Shown piece after piece: positions 24,201 to 38,714 of a stretch of 64,000 nucleotides of DNA. Under the pieces are notes generated by a model. It was not told where the DNA came from and did no database searches. It was given only the letters and a program-made list of their open reading frames with translations. Where the stretch lies: contig CM038919.1 in the NCBI GenBank assembly GCA_021904315.1, positions 4,588,001 through 4,652,000 of the forward strand. Reading direction: 5' to 3'. The stretch is from Sphagnum magellanicum. Its lineage: Eukaryota; Streptophyta; Sphagnopsida; Sphagnales; Sphagnaceae. A program made the translations under genes and the position numbers. Positions within the stretch are counted from its first letter, which is position 1. Every line of letters starts with the position of its first letter.

Positions 24201-26449
24201 AATAAAAATACTATGAATATTAAGTTTAATTATAAATCAAATAGTTAATATAATTGATGGATATAGACATATGTTGATTGCAACTAAGCACCACTTCACT
24301 TATGATTAATAGGATTTTAGATGGTTATTTTTGGGTGATAAATCCAACCCATATATAAATGTAAACCAATTTAATTTCAAATTAGTTGCAAGTTAGTCGT
24401 AGGTGACTTGGTTGATTTTAGCATGATGTCATAGTAGTTGTATAGGGAAAAAATTTAGTTGCAAAACCAAGTAGTTGCAAGTAATTATAAATGCATTGGT
24501 TACCTATTAGCCTTTTTATTATTATGTTAACCATAAAATCTTTTCCATTTATATATAATGTGCTGAAGTTTCTATTTTCTTAAAAAGAATTGTCACTAAA
24601 GTCTTATAAAATGACAAAATAAAAATGTGTTTTTGTTCAAATAAGTTTCCATATTGAAAAGGAAATAAATTAAATGTGTACACCATTGAAAAGAATTAAA
24701 AATGAATTTTAATTTTTTCATTTAATTTTTAATATCAATAAAATATTAGGTATTAAAATTGGCATTGTGGAACATTTTTAATTTGAAGAATGGGTTAAAT
24801 CAAGTGCGTTCCAATATGTTTTCACAAGTGAAGTGGTCCTTTGATTAAAGAATTGATTTCCACCCTTGTGGTTGATGGATCAAACTTCAAAAAGTGACAA
24901 AGTGATGGTCAACAATGGAATATTGGTCAAATATTCTCTACCTCCCTAGTTTACATAGTTCAAATAATGACACATGTAAAAAATTCATAGGACAAATATA
25001 ATGAAACTATACGATAATAATAATATCATTATCATCATCATCATCATCATTATAAATTATTATATTATATATGTATTTTATTTATAAATAGATAATATAA
25101 ACAATTACATCAAATTATTCATATTAAATATATCAATTATATTATATATAAATATGTAAATAATTGATTAATTAATTTGATGTCCTTTATGATTACATAG
25201 ATTCAAAAGTCATAGGTATTCACTTGTATGACTAAATGACACAATGTCTTATGCAACAAGTCCTATTCAACTAGTTAATCATGTAATCATGGATGTAGTC
25301 ATGAAAGAAACATTTTGGCATTGTGCACATAAGGACATTGCTTATATTATTTACAAATACAAATGTTATTTGTTCTACACTGGTTTGTAAACATTGTAAG
25401 CAACATGTGGACTTAGATACACATTGAAGATTGAAATTAATGAAATAGGAAGAGCAAAAGGCTACATAGTTAAATTATGTACTATTCCCAATGCCAACTA
25501 TTGGTGTGTGTCATGTTGTTTTGTAAAAAGTAAGTGATGGTAAAGGATTAATGTTAGATGTTTTTGGTAAAGTGGAGAGGATGTTGAATTAGAAAGGGGT
25601 AATGGATCAAAAGTAAGATGAAACTAATCAAAAGTTATATGAAACCACAATTTCAATTAGCCATTTACATTCAATGTGCATGAACATTTTCATTAACACA
25701 CACAAAGCTTTAGTAGAAAAGTTTGGAGTTTCTTTGCCTATAGATGGCAATTTGAGTTAATTCACAAGAATGAGGTGCAACAAGCTACACACCCACCAAT
25801 TAATTTGCAAAGGAACAGAGGAAATGATGAGGATGGGGTGGTGTAGGAGGTGATAATTACAAGAACAACATAGAAAACACACACATATAGAAAAGTAGAC
25901 AATTATGTGGTAGTCAATGTGGGTGTAGAATAAGTTTCACATGGCCTTTCAAGTATCCTTGGTGCTTTGGACAATGTAAGTGGGACTTCATTGGTGTCAT
26001 TAGTGGGTCAACTTCAAAAAACAAAAGTTAACCTTGAAAACCCTACAACATTTTCCATGCCTTTATAAGCATTCTCATTGACTTTTTGTTGATGTTTACA
26101 AGAGTAAAAGATAATTCCAACGGCCAAAAGTAATGCACTGATTAATGCACAAAAAAGTTCAAAGCCAAATCCAATTTATTTCATTCATTTATTTTTATGA
26201 TCTATGTTGTTGTTGGACAAGTTTTGAGTTTTTAATTTATCTTGGGTAATTTTTTTGCCATTGGGTATTTAAAGATTGTGATCAAATGGCCAATTTTTTC
26301 TGGATTGAAGTTTAAGTTAAACTGTTATTTAATGTGTAGTTTCCATATTACAATTTAATGTTAATCTTATCATTGTAACCATTTTTAGCCCTAAGTTGAC
26401 AAGGTTCTTTAACATGAACAAATTTGTATTTGCCTTGAAGTTTTTTTCA
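21231..26449. other. Very AT-rich, cytosine-poor gene desert
   Basis: No supported coding region. About 22450-24300 is almost entirely A and T with few C or G. It holds a TTA microsatellite (about 23571-23596), an ATC microsatellite (about 25030-25050) and degenerate ggtaggta/aagtaagtag repeats at 22025-22200. The sequence around 22210-22380 shares words (aatggctcatc, tatgggataa) with 27500-27650, showing a dispersed repeat family. Confidence 0.6.
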
Positions 26450-29400
26450 TTAACCCCATATCAAAGTGGAAGGTTTGAATAGGGCTTGTATGTGTTCAAT
26501 GGTAACAAAGTTGGTGAAAGGACCATACTTGTTGACTATGTGGTTATTGTGGTCAAGGGGGTCATATGGAAGATGCCATTGTTGTTTTTGTCCATCAATG
26601 ATAGGTCTTAGAAAAGCCCATTTTGACATAGAACTTGGGGTTGTGGTCCTTTGGTCATCAAAATTCTTGAAGCTTGTCAATGATGTAGTATGGGGTAATT
26701 ATTAGTTATATTTGCTTTAGATTTTGGAATACAAGGCTTATATGGAAATTTAGTTGGATGCATGGACATTAATAAGATTGTGTAATGTGATTAAACGTTT
26801 TGGAAAAGGTGGGGTTGAATTAGTAATGTGCAAATAGAACACATTACATGCAAGTTGTTTATGGACTAGGTATGTACTTTTGCGAGAATTTAAACATTAT
26901 AGTTTAATAATGACATGCATGATATTGGCATGAATATTAGGTTTGTTTAAAAATAAATGTTGTGATTTTTTTATACTTGAACGTGGATTTTCATATTGAT
27001 TAATTATGTTAGTTATTAGGATAATGTAATGTTGATTTAATGCATTGAAGATGTACTTGTTGTATGAGATGAATATTAATCTCAAACCCTAATAATGGAA
27101 ACCTAGTTCCCTAGATCTAGAGATCCTAACTCAATAACCTCAATCCATGATTCTCGAAATCCTAAATTTGAAACCTATAACCCTAAGTTCAAAACCCTAA
27201 ACTTGAAACCCTAAATTTGAAACTTTAAACCTAAAACCTAAAACCTTAACATAACGCCAAAACATGGCAAATATGACTACACCCATGACTAAGTTTGTAT
27301 ATGTAAATGTCATTCATGATTACATGACTATGTAGTGAATATGGACACGTTGCTTATCCATTAGTCATATTTTTGACCTAGATGTAAATGCCATCAAATA
27401 TATTATTTATTAATTTCAATTTAATCTAGCCATTTGGTAGGTAGGTAGATAGGTAGGCCTAAGTAGGTGGGTAAGTAAGATCCCATTTATTTATTGGTGA
27501 CAAGTTTTTTTTAATGGCTCATCAAAAGTAATAATTACACTTTGATTATACTTAGTGCATATATTGTGTGTAGACTAGTACGTTTTTCACTTAATTATAT
27601 AGTTTCGAAAGTTGAATTTGTTTACAAGGATATGGGATAAATTCACAACATTATCTCACATCATCCTTTGTCGTACACAAAAGTACCCTATTTTGACCAT
27701 TATTATCTTTTCCATACTTTGTCAAAACGAAAATAAATAAATTTCATTCCTAAAGATTTTCCAAGATCTACACATCTATAAAAAAAAATTAACAAAAAAT
27801 CAAGTGATTTGATTGAAAATGCATTTGAATCTTCACTATTTCATACATTTGAACAACAATGATATCTTGAAGATTTTCTTGTTCTTTTTATATATAAAAG
27901 GATTTGTAAATAAATATATTTAAAATCAACATGTTTTTTTTGGTGTGTACATATATATATATATTCCCACCTTTTAAAAATATAATTAATAAATAAAAAC
28001 GATAAAAATGTTGTGTTATATTTATTTATAATTATAAAAATTATTTAAATGTCATAATTATTAATTTATACACATTTTTTAATTTCATAATTTTTTATCA
28101 AATTTATTGTGAGTAGTAAAGTTTTCTTTTTTCAATTCATTAAATGTGAATGAATATATACATAATATTTAAGAATTCCAAGTTGTATGACCAAATATTT
28201 TGATAAATTATTAAAGATCAAATTTTATATTCTTTGCTACCCATCACATGGAAACATGAAAAACAATGTCATTTTGGGGCATGTGGATTCCTTTTGAAAT
28301 TCATTGGATATCACTAATAAGAATATCTTTCATTATTTAATGTCAAAAAATTCAAAAAAATGATTCATTTAAATAAACCTTTGAGTAGGAGTCTCAACTT
28401 AAATGTTTTAATTATATTATAGGCATCAATTTTTACTTAACTTTATGGTTTCAGAAACTTTGGCAATTTGTTTTAGCCACTATCCAGAAATTCACATTAA
28501 ATAATTAGTGACTTTAAAGCAAATTTTTAGAAATTATAAGGTATTAGTTATTTATTTGTGCACTAATTATGTGTTTGATCATTTACAAATTTATAATATG
28601 CTTACTAGGTATGTACATCTACCTTCTAATTCTTTTCCCTTTTAATTCATAAATTTTTAATGTTTCAAATTATATATTATTAAATAATTATATGGTGTTC
28701 ATGAAGAAGATTTTTAATCATGTAGTCATATCCATGGTTACAAGAATACGACTAGGCACAAAAACATATGATTAGAAATGGTCTCTAGTCATATTTGTCT
28801 TAGTCATAAATGTCAAGTTTTGGCTTAGTGTAAATTTGAAATCCTAACTATAAATATGAAACTATAAATTTGAGTCACCAAAAAATTGCCATGTGTCCAC
28901 TTTTCATTCACCAAAAATTGCCAAATCTTTAACATTGGTTGGAATTCACATTGAAATTACAAATATTTTTCAGCATTAAAAATCACTATGCCATATGGGA
29001 TTTAGTAATTATTTAGTGTTTGACACATGGAAATTGCCATTTTTTTTCAAAATAGCCATGTGTTACTGCATAATACATAAATAATATTTATATTTTCAAG
29101 AATTTTATTTACAACATGTGGCACATACAACTTGGTTAAAGAATTGCCATGTGCACACATTGCATTGGATGAATTGTTTTTGTTTTTTTTGAAAAAAAAT
29201 CTTGATCCAATGACCAAGATCAAATCTTGAACATTCCAACAACACTATAGTCATGGTTGATGAATGGACATTATGACTATATTGGTCTTTGATGGTCATT
29301 TACAAATTATCCATATTTATGATTTCAAATGGTTCTTACAACCATGACCATAATTTGCAACTACATGGTAAAAGCTACAAATCTCATTCAAATATGTAGT

Positions 29401-31929
29401 TAGAAGTAGTTGTAAATATTGCATATGAGTAAAATTATAATTATAACTTTAGTAGTCATAAAAACCACAATTTGACATAATGTTTGTTTGGATTACATTT
29501 TTGAGTTTTACAATTTATATTTACATGAATCCAAATGATGATCCTAAGTCGTGTAAAATGTAATAATTATTTAATTTTCATTAATATAGAAAAAATTCAA
29601 AAATATTTGGCATAATTTTCAAAAAACAATTTCAACTTATTCAAGACCTCATGAATATTAGTGACTAGTGCTAAATTATTCATTTTTCACCCTCAAACAT
29701 TGATAGAAGTGATTCATATTTTTATATGCCATTATTGCATATTATATGTTACATCATAATCCATAGGTTATATGAAAAATATTGAATCCTAAGTCACGTT
29801 GAAAACTTACAAACATGTTAATTAAGAGTTATTACACTTGTAATATTGAGTAATTTTCTCACATACTTACCCCGAAATATATGTTTTCAAAATGAATCAT
29901 ATATTTAGTAGTTAAATGCTGAAACCATCAAAGTATTACAATATTGTTGGTCTAAAGGGAAATATGGAGTTTAAAAGTAAATGCCACTCATTGATGATGG
30001 ATCCTTCAAGGCCTTATGAATACTTACAAAATGGTGTTTTCCTTTAATCATCTTTAAAATATTCAAATTATCAAAGTTGAAAGTCCACATATTTGACTTT
30101 CATTCCTGCATTTGGTTTGTGTTGAAGGCTTAAGTTCATCAACCATGTTGATATCCAAGGACAAATTAATAGTTATTTCAATGGCTACCTTCAATGTGAT
30201 ATTATTGGCAATGAAAATACTTTTGATTCATGCTTGATACATGCATAATGATGGTGACACATTAATTATAATGTTGACATGCCTTAGTGAATTGTTTTCC
30301 TTCAAATTAAGCATTACATGCTTGTATGGATTCAATTTTATTTGTAATCTAGAAAATTATGATGTCACACCACTCCTAATTGTTAATATGATCCTTATTT
30401 CACCTTTTGCCAAATTAGATTATATGCTTAACTTGTTTACTCTTTATCTTTATTTGTAATCAATTTTGAGATTTTGAAAAGATTTATGCAATAAGCCCAA
30501 GATAATTATTGAATGAAATAAACCCAAATCCTAAGTGCTATTTCTAGCAAACTAAAACAAAAATATATATAAATATGTGAAATATCCTTTAAATTTATTT
30601 TTTTGATCTAAGTGCTCATATCATTTCTTCACAATGTATCAATATACTCCACAATTTGAAGAATTTATTATTTAAAGTTGGCTTGATTTACTTCAATGTC
30701 ATGTTGTTGATTGTAATGGAATGGTTCATGATTTCAATATAAACTAACAATTCTCAATTCTTTTTCTTGCAAATGAGTCACGAACTCATGGAATTTCCTT
30801 GTGTTCATTTTTACCAATCACGTTTAATGGTCTTTTGAATGGTCTTCTTCTATTTAGATCTTACAATTTTCATTTTCACTTCCATATTTAAGATTTCCTA
30901 TGGTCCTTATTTGAATTTTCTTAACCAACAATGAGGTGAAAGGACAAAAATGGAGAAAATTAGATTGAAGAGTATGAATAGTGTGAGAATCCAATGATGT
31001 TGAGATAGGGTTGGGTACACAACAATTTAAGGGATCCAAATTGAATGACCATAGTTCATGAATGAAATGTTAAGAAAAATATGGAACAAAGAAAAGAGGA
31101 ACGATCCGTATTAAAAATTTTAGAAGTACTACAAGTAGGTCCCAAATACATTGATTGGACTAATTTCCTAGGTAGTTCATAAGCTCTTGTTGAATATGAC
31201 TTCTTTGTAGAACATGACTCCTTAAGTCAATAATTGTAATTTTGCTTAAAATGAAATTCTTGTTCCTTCATAATTGATTTTTGTTTTTTTAAAAAGTTTG
31301 TCAAAGGAAGCCCAAGTTTTCTTTGAAAGGAAAACAAATAATAGAAGTTCCAATACTTGGAATGAACTTGCTCCCATTTGTTGTACACTAAATGGAGGAA
31401 ACTTGGTTCTAATTCCTTTTTTGATATTTTAATTGTTCTATCACTTGTGTGTATTCAACACATGGGATAAGTCTTTATTTTGCACACTCTTACATTTTGA
31501 GTAGTATATGAGGTTAGAAGTTGTTATTAATATTTCAATCTAGGTAATTAACAATGTTGTTTAATTTTTGATTGTAAAGAAAACCTTTGGTTCTGAATTT
31601 AATTTTTTTTCCCCTTTGTTTGATAAAACTTCTAATATGGTTTTGAAAATGTTTTTCTTTATTTAATAGACCTCTAGTTCTTGAGGTTTTTCTCAAAATT
31701 TGAAATTGTATGGTCTAGTTCAAGATTGTTAGGGTATAAAGGAAAATGTTACATTTGTCATGTTTTATGGATGTGTAAGTATATAATAATTTTCATGTTG
31801 GGGATAAATATTAGTGAATTTGGTGTGGGCGGTGAGGAGGAGGGAGAGGGGGAGGAGGAAGATGGAGATTAGATTGCAATTTAATTTGTCTAAAAAAAAA
31901 CTATCTAAGTTTTTAAAACTATGTCATAA
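26450..31929. other. AT-rich DNA with telomere-like and ggtaggta repeats, no gene seen
   Basis: Frames at 26450-26680 (minus) and 26466-26705 (plus) overlap each other and resemble nothing I know. At 27085-27245 short aaccctaa words are spaced irregularly, like a degenerate interstitial telomere array. At 27430-27480 ggtaggtagataggtagg occurs. The rest, to 31929, is AT-rich, including a gga/gag-rich run near 31835-31865. Confidence 0.5.
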
Positions 31930-32220
31930 GGTTTAGGTAGGGGGTTTTTTTTTTCAATTTTGTGATGTAATTAAAGTGATGATCATCTTAAGATGATTTA
32001 GCCAGATTTGGCTATAGGTTAGATATGAAAAGAAAAGAAAATTATAAAATCTTTCTATATTTTTAGCTACCTTTTGAAACTTATCATAAAGATATGGTGA
32101 TTTGGAAACGTTTTTTTGAAATTTGGCAAATTTGGGCCATTTTTTCCTTAGAAAACCCTTTGCATAGGTCAGAATCATATTTTCCAAGTCAAAATTTGAT
32201 GAAATTTTGCCAAGAAAAAA
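31930..32220. repeat. Dispersed repeat with palindromic core, copy 1
   Basis: Contains tttagccagatttggctata (about 31996) followed by ggttagatatgaaaag. It is related to 39290-39580 and 48420-48650, where the core is the perfect palindrome agccaaatttggct. Downstream words (ataaagatatggtg) also match, so homology covers about 250 bp. The family is unknown. Confidence 0.5.
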
Positions 32221-34299
32221 AACATTGGGTTTAGGTACTTAACAAACACCTAGTTTAAACATAGTACAATAGTAAACAACTTGTTATAAAATTGTTTCTC
32301 TTGTTAATCATATTGTTTATACCAAAATGTTTAAGAATCTAGTGTTGAACCTAAAAAAATGAAATTATTAATTATTCAGAAAATGTTTGCCGAATCCATT
32401 CATGGACTATGGTAAACAAAAATCAATAGAATATGTTTACAAATATAAATAAAATATTATAAATGATTTCCTAGAGAAAGAGCTTTGGATAAAATATCTA
32501 ATAGCAAATACACAATGATAATTTAAAGCATTTGTCAAATTATAAATGGTCTTACCAATATTCCCAAACCTTGTGTACTAATCAAAATGTTTGTCGTACT
32601 TTGTTTGATATGTTCAAAGTTCTAATTTGACATCTTCATATCATGTGCTTTTAGTTTATATCACACTTTTTAGATGTTATTTTCTAGATTCAAGTGATTT
32701 TTTGGGTTTATGGTAATAAGTAGAAAAATAAAACAAGTTAAGGACTATCCCCCGATAGAGATATATTCATTTATGACATGTCAAGACAAGCCTTGGTTGG
32801 AGGTCAAGAACATGCCATACTTTTCTAAAACAAATGTTGAGAAACTATGCAAGATCCATACATAAAATTTATAGTAGGCAATAATATTTTGTTTTCTTGA
32901 GAACAACATTCATTGTGATAACATGCATCCAAATAGGAAAGGGGCTATATTTCATATTATTGTCTCTTGAGCATATCACACAAACAACATGTTGATAAAA
33001 TGTGCACATGATATCAAACTTTATTTTTTGAATTGTCTATGCATTCCAACTCTAAACACTAGTTAGATGCAAATTTATCTTTCGTTTTAAAAACTAGGAA
33101 TGACCCAAAACATGAGATATATTCTTTGGAGTCAAGTCTCCAAAAATCCCAATGTACCTTATTGTCAATGCTAATGAGTATTAAAAAATTTGCATCTTGC
33201 TCAAATTTCTTGGATTTCATAACAATAATGATAATAAGTCACCATTCATCTTGGTTTTAGTCACTAGAAACATATTCTCATTGAGTTTTATGTAAAGAGA
33301 ATATAAACGAGTGAAAACAAGAGTCATCATATTGTGGCCTACGATCGTGACATCCACAATCAACTAGAGTCCATTTGCATGTGATGATTTTATTTGATCT
33401 CCCCATGACTATGATGTGCCCACACTATTCATATTGGTCTTCACCAACATCAAATTTGCATTGAATGTGCTGATGTGGGTGGAATAGGCAAGTGGTATTT
33501 TACTTAATATTATGTGTCCCCTCTAGATGTGAATAGGATGAAAGCCAATAATGTAGTACCTTGGCCACTTCAACACATGTTTGTCAAATAAATAAATAAA
33601 TAATTTAGAGGATTCCGTTTCAACAAATGATATATTCTCAAATATTTTATCAGATTCTTTATTTTCATTCATAAAGAAAATTCCTCTTTTTTTTTTGGTC
33701 GAAAATTTCAACATTTCTGAAAATAATATAATTCGTGTCGAATTGGCCTAGGTACTATGATATGCATGGGTGGATACCGATACATAGTGAGTACACCCAT
33801 ACATAAGGAAATCACAAGGCCTAAAGAGTCTCTTACAAGATGAAATTATACTGTTGAGCTTATGTTGATCTACATAGTTTAAGGCTCAATAACATTGGGA
33901 TAATACATGGACCTAGGGGCCCAAGAAAGTGAATGACGCATATTGCAACAAACAAAACATAGGTAATGAGGGGTACATATGCACCTTTTGCTGCAAAAGC
34001 AAATTTAAGTAGGCACATTGGGGGCCCAATTATATCATGCAAGACCTACTCCCTTTCTCCTTGTTGCAAGGAGGCTCATAATGAATGGTGAAGACAGAAC
34101 TTGGACTTTGTCCAATAGATGAATTATGTGACCCTAAGGCTTGTGCAAGGATTGATAATGTCGACCAACCATCCACTAGTGCACCATCCATTGAAAACCC
34201 ATTCTGACTCCATCGTGGTTCGTACTAACGTTCCCCTTCGGTAACCTATCTTGTAAGCCCTCCTCCTTCTCCCTTCCCTTACCTAGATAATTACTTTTG
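32221..34299. other. AT-rich intergenic DNA, no gene seen
   Basis: No domain-bearing frame on either strand. A small aaataaat microsatellite lies near 33585-33600. From about 33750 to 34299 the composition is less AT-biased but still without a recognisable product. Confidence 0.5.
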
Positions 34300-34870
34300 C
34301 AAATGGGTTTAAGTATCATAGATAACTTGTAAGTAGGGATTGTAGGTGGGTACACGTACTCGGTAATTTAGGCAGGGATTGTCAGCGGTTACCATGTAAG
34401 TAGGCAAGGCACTTGGTGACTACTAGGTAGGTAGATGCATGTGGATGGTTAGCACATAGGTAACCAATGTGGTTAGCTACGAGAGAAGGAGACAAGAATA
34501 CAACAAATACACCATGGCCCATCCCTCATGGATGGGTCACTCTGGCCAACTTGAAGGAGCATCAACAATGGCTGGAACATAATTGGTAGATCTAGGTAGT
34601 AAAAGCAAATTCAAACTTCAGCTCAAGCTCAAGGGCAAAGCAAACCAACACCAACAAATAAAGCAATCAAGATGGCTGATGGTATGTGGACAGAGAATAC
34701 TTTTTCATCCTATTCCTGTCCTATGTGGTTACCTATGTACTAAAGCACTAGCTGTTCACATGTATCTAACTACCTAGTGGCCACCAAGTGCTTTACCTAC
34801 TTAAGTCATATCTCATATTCACTTGCATTTCATACCCACTTATCAATGATAGTTATCCATTTAGAGCATC
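34300..34870. repeat. Foldback with ggtagg-rich arms
   Basis: About 34392-34475 (aagtaggcaaggcacttggt, actaggtaggtagatgcatg, cacataggtaacca) recurs in reverse complement at about 34717-34807. Weaker pairing continues outwards to about 34300 and 34870. The spacer is about 240 bp. It is probably a non-autonomous element; the ggtaggta stretches at 22025 and 27435 may be related fragments. Confidence 0.6.
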
Positions 34871-37800
34871 CCTCTACCAGCATTTACCACATCCAGTGTG
34901 CACTATTTAGTTTCTCTCTCATCCTCACCCATGAAACTGAAAAGATGGATTGTACAAAGTGAGGGATTATGTAACTCTCATCACCTGGGCCAATCATTGT
35001 AGTTGGCCAACGAGAAACAATCATTTCCTGCTACAGGCGCCCTATGAGAGCATTGGTAACATGTGCACTTTCCCAGGACCCAGGCAGTTCCACAGTATTT
35101 TACTCCAAATCTTCATCTAAAAAGTATTGTACATGGGCATTTTAATTTATTGCTGCCATTGGGCATGCTCTTAGCTAGTAGGTAGGATGTTTTAAGGGAT
35201 AAGTTATCAAGGTGGAAATGCTGAAAATTCAGTTTTGGTTCATCCACAACTAAGTCATAATGAGTTTTCAATGGATGGTGCACTAGTGTGTGTGCTGGGG
35301 GTCACACAATCCCTTCAAAGGGGGGAAAACTAGGATATCACAGGGAATGGCCAGTCTGACAAAATCAGCACCAATAGTGGTTGTCCACAACTCTCTACAT
35401 GTGAACAAACCACAAGCTCCCAAAATAATAACCATGAAATTAATATAAGTGTGATGCAGCAGATGGCATCCCATGATCCATCTCTTCTCGTGTTTTTTTT
35501 TTCCCCAAAACATTTTGTAGTTTTTCTCAAAAAAAGTTGGGAAAATTTTGAATTTTTTCCCACCTAAAGTCAATTAATTCATATTTATTAAAATTTTGGG
35601 AAAGTTTGCCAAATTTTTGATGTAATGAAAAAACAGAAGAAAACCCTGATCTCTTCTCTCTCTCTCTCTCCTAAAGTAAATACATCTATTCCCCTCTTTA
35701 AATACCACATTATGTACACTTTGTGGTTTCATACTTCACAAATGGTTTTGGTGAATGAAATGGAAATTGGACAAATGCACAAAAGTGTATAGTCCCCTCG
35801 CTTCTTTGTGATGTCCGGAAAATCACAATGTTTGGTGGTGACTTGGTGATTAAAGTACCTACCACATATCAATTGTCATATTTGATATGATTTGTTTGGA
35901 TAGAGGATTCCATATACTACGGGTGGTCAAATCTACAAGATCCAACCCATAGTAGGACCATTGTCCTCGACAAGAGTAGAAGATTGGGTGCATTCTCGTC
36001 AACTTTGTAGTGAATTCTCAAAAGCCAAACTTCATTTTGAGTTTTATCGTTGAAAGGCCGAGGATTGATAATTTTGACTAGATTTGCGTTTTCAAATTTC
36101 TGATGCTACTTATCATTTGCCATCATCCCAAATGAGCTTTAGTGTGGATTGGTGAAAAGTATGAGAAAAATGTTTAAAATGTTACAAAACTTCCCTCCAA
36201 AAGTCTAATTGTCTCAAACTCTTGGTGTTTTTCAAATGAAAAACAAGGAACTTGTCACCCAAAAAAAAATTTAAAAAAAAATAAAATTGTTCTTTCTAAG
36301 TAAAACATTTTGCAAAAAAATTTCTGAAAAAAAAACCTGCTCCCTATGAACATTATTTAATTTCAAGATCAATGTACTTAAAAACCAGCTTTTGTAATTA
36401 TGCCATATCTGCATAGAAACATAATATAAGGCTTTCAATATTTTGGTCCTTCTTTCAGTTCTGTCATTACATAACTTTAGAGCTTTCAAGTTAGTCTGTC
36501 ATTTGTCATTCTAAAATTGTTCAATTATTATATGTTGGAATTATTATGATGTTTCCAAAGGTACAGATAATTTACAATATATAAAAATACAACACCTTCA
36601 TCCAGTTCATTGTGTGAAGCATTGAAGTAATCTGGATGAGTAAGGGGTTAATATTAACAAGGTTACGGACTATGTACTACCAGATTGCCTTGAGAACATG
36701 TAAATTGTATGTACACATGCCATTCAATAATGCACTTACTCTGGCTGTCAAACCCTAAACTTACCCTAAACCCTAAAAGATGTGATTGGATGATTTTTTT
36801 TCCCAAACAAAAGAGAATATTGTGATGAAATAGACCTTAAAAATATTTCGTAACAATGCAAAAATTTTCAAAAAAAAATAGAGAAGCTGATTGGATGTTT
36901 AGAGGCTGATGTCAAATTTTCTTTAGGTTATTAAATAATTACTTGACTAGTTACTTACACAAAATTCATTCATTCATTCATTTATGTATTTTGTATAAAA
37001 GAGCTGTTCTGATGAAATTTTGTGACTAATTGCCTCTTCCTGGAATTGCGGTCTATTTGTGTAATGATGGTATTGCGGTCACCCATGCCTGAATTCATTA
37101 ACTTCAATTTCATTTAAAGTATATTTTAACATGATGGGGTCATTCTTGAAAATTTCGAATTTATGACTACTCTAAAAATTAGAAGGTATTTTCTCAAATT
37201 GTAGCATAATTGCAATTTATTTTGTTTACAAGTAATTAAATTTATGGGTGGGCTTGCATGAGCAAACCCACCAAACAAATCACGTTAAACTTCATTATAT
37301 GTGTTCAAATGGGGTAGATTAATTGTAAGTAGTAATTTAAATTAGATTGAGAATATACCTCTCCGAAGTGAGAAAAATTGACTTGAATTATAAGCATCTA
37401 AAATCCATTTGAAGGCTCAAAATAACAAGATACTAAAAGCTTTTTGAGACTTACTGTTTTCAAAGCAAGAAATTATCCAGTGGTGTTTTTGGGGGAAGCA
37501 AGACTATTTTCCAAGTTCAAATCCTTTTTTTCATCTAGGGCATTCATTGATCATCTTTAAAATTCAAAAACAAAGTGCAATCTACATATAACATATATCC
37601 AAGGAAAGTGACATGTGACTAATTTTTTTATTTTTCAGTTTTGGAAATTTATTCAAAGAATGAGATACATCACAAACTTGTCCTCTCTATGTATCTATGT
37701 TTTTATAATATTTAAGTGATATGTTGAAGATTATATGTTAACGAAGTGTTGATACAATAATTAATATGATGTTGTGTTGACGTTGTAACACATTGTGATG

Positions 37801-38392
37801 GTTGATTAATATTTTATTAATATTTAATTTTGAACATATCATTAAAATGTTATACAAGAAAATATACATGAAGGAGGCAAGTTTATGATTTAAATAATAA
37901 AGATGACAAAAGAGGGACTTATGTCGTACTCAAGATCATTTTTAAAAACAAGTTTACAAAGATCAAAATATCCTAGATCTATTTATAAAAATATATTATT
38001 GTTTTGTTTTGTTTGCAATCATGCCTTAACTAGAGGTCCTCAAATGAGGTTGTGTGCATGGTGACTGATTCACAATTTTTTTATTAGTAGAGTATAAGTT
38101 ATTGATTTCAAAATGATTTTCATCATTGGAAATTAATTAAAATTACAAAAATGATTTTTTTGTTTCGTTTGTGACCACACCTTAATAGTGGGGACCCTCA
38201 TTGTTCACCCAAAATGTCTTCCACAAGGCAATTTGCATGATGGTCATTTCCAAATTTTTGGATTAGTAAGTAGAGCAAAAATTATTGAACTTAGAATGAA
38301 TTTTCTCATTGAAAATTACAAAAATAAAAATTTCAACATGAATCAATGTACTTTCACCATATTGGGCATTGTCTTTAGGAAAATATTAAACA
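34871..38392. other. AT-rich intergenic DNA, no gene seen
   Basis: Contains a TC microsatellite (about 35654-35671), attcattc repeats (about 36965-36985) and a telobox cluster with three CCCTAAA words at about 36752-36780. Two minus-strand frames at 35283-35573 overlap each other and have no family resemblance. Confidence 0.5.
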
Positions 38393-38714
38393 GGCCAAAG
38401 GAAATGAATGCAGTCAGTACAAAGGTACTGCTACTATTTTTTCCTCCAGTCTGCCCATTTGCCCCATCCAGGCTTTTCTCAAGTGACACCCAGGCATGTT
38501 TTGCACGCATAACCTCATATAATATTGCATGTTTTGCACTTGTAACCTCACATAACATGCCAAGTAATATGTTACATACCCCTTTATACCCCTAGTGTGT
38601 TCATAACATGCATAACATGGATTCAAAACATGCTTAGGCATGACAAGGTGAAAATAAACAGGGCAAATGGGCAGACTGGAGGAAAAAATTGCAGTAGTAC
38701 TTTTGTCTTTGGCC
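38393..38714. repeat. Foldback element with about 60-bp inverted ends
   Basis: The left arm 38393-38465 starts ggccaaag and contains ttttttcctccagtctgccc. The right arm 38661-38714 is its reverse complement, starting gggcaaatgggcagactgga and ending ctttggcc. The left arm has about 15 extra bases. The spacer carries repeated cataac(c/a)t and acatgc words. I see no clear target duplication. Confidence 0.7.

Noticed and set aside
26450-26705. Opposing frames of 76 and 79 codons
   Set aside because: They mirror each other on the two strands; neither resembles a known family.
27085-27245. A true interstitial telomere
   Set aside because: The aaccctaa words are irregularly spaced and interrupted, so a chromosome-end fusion cannot be claimed.
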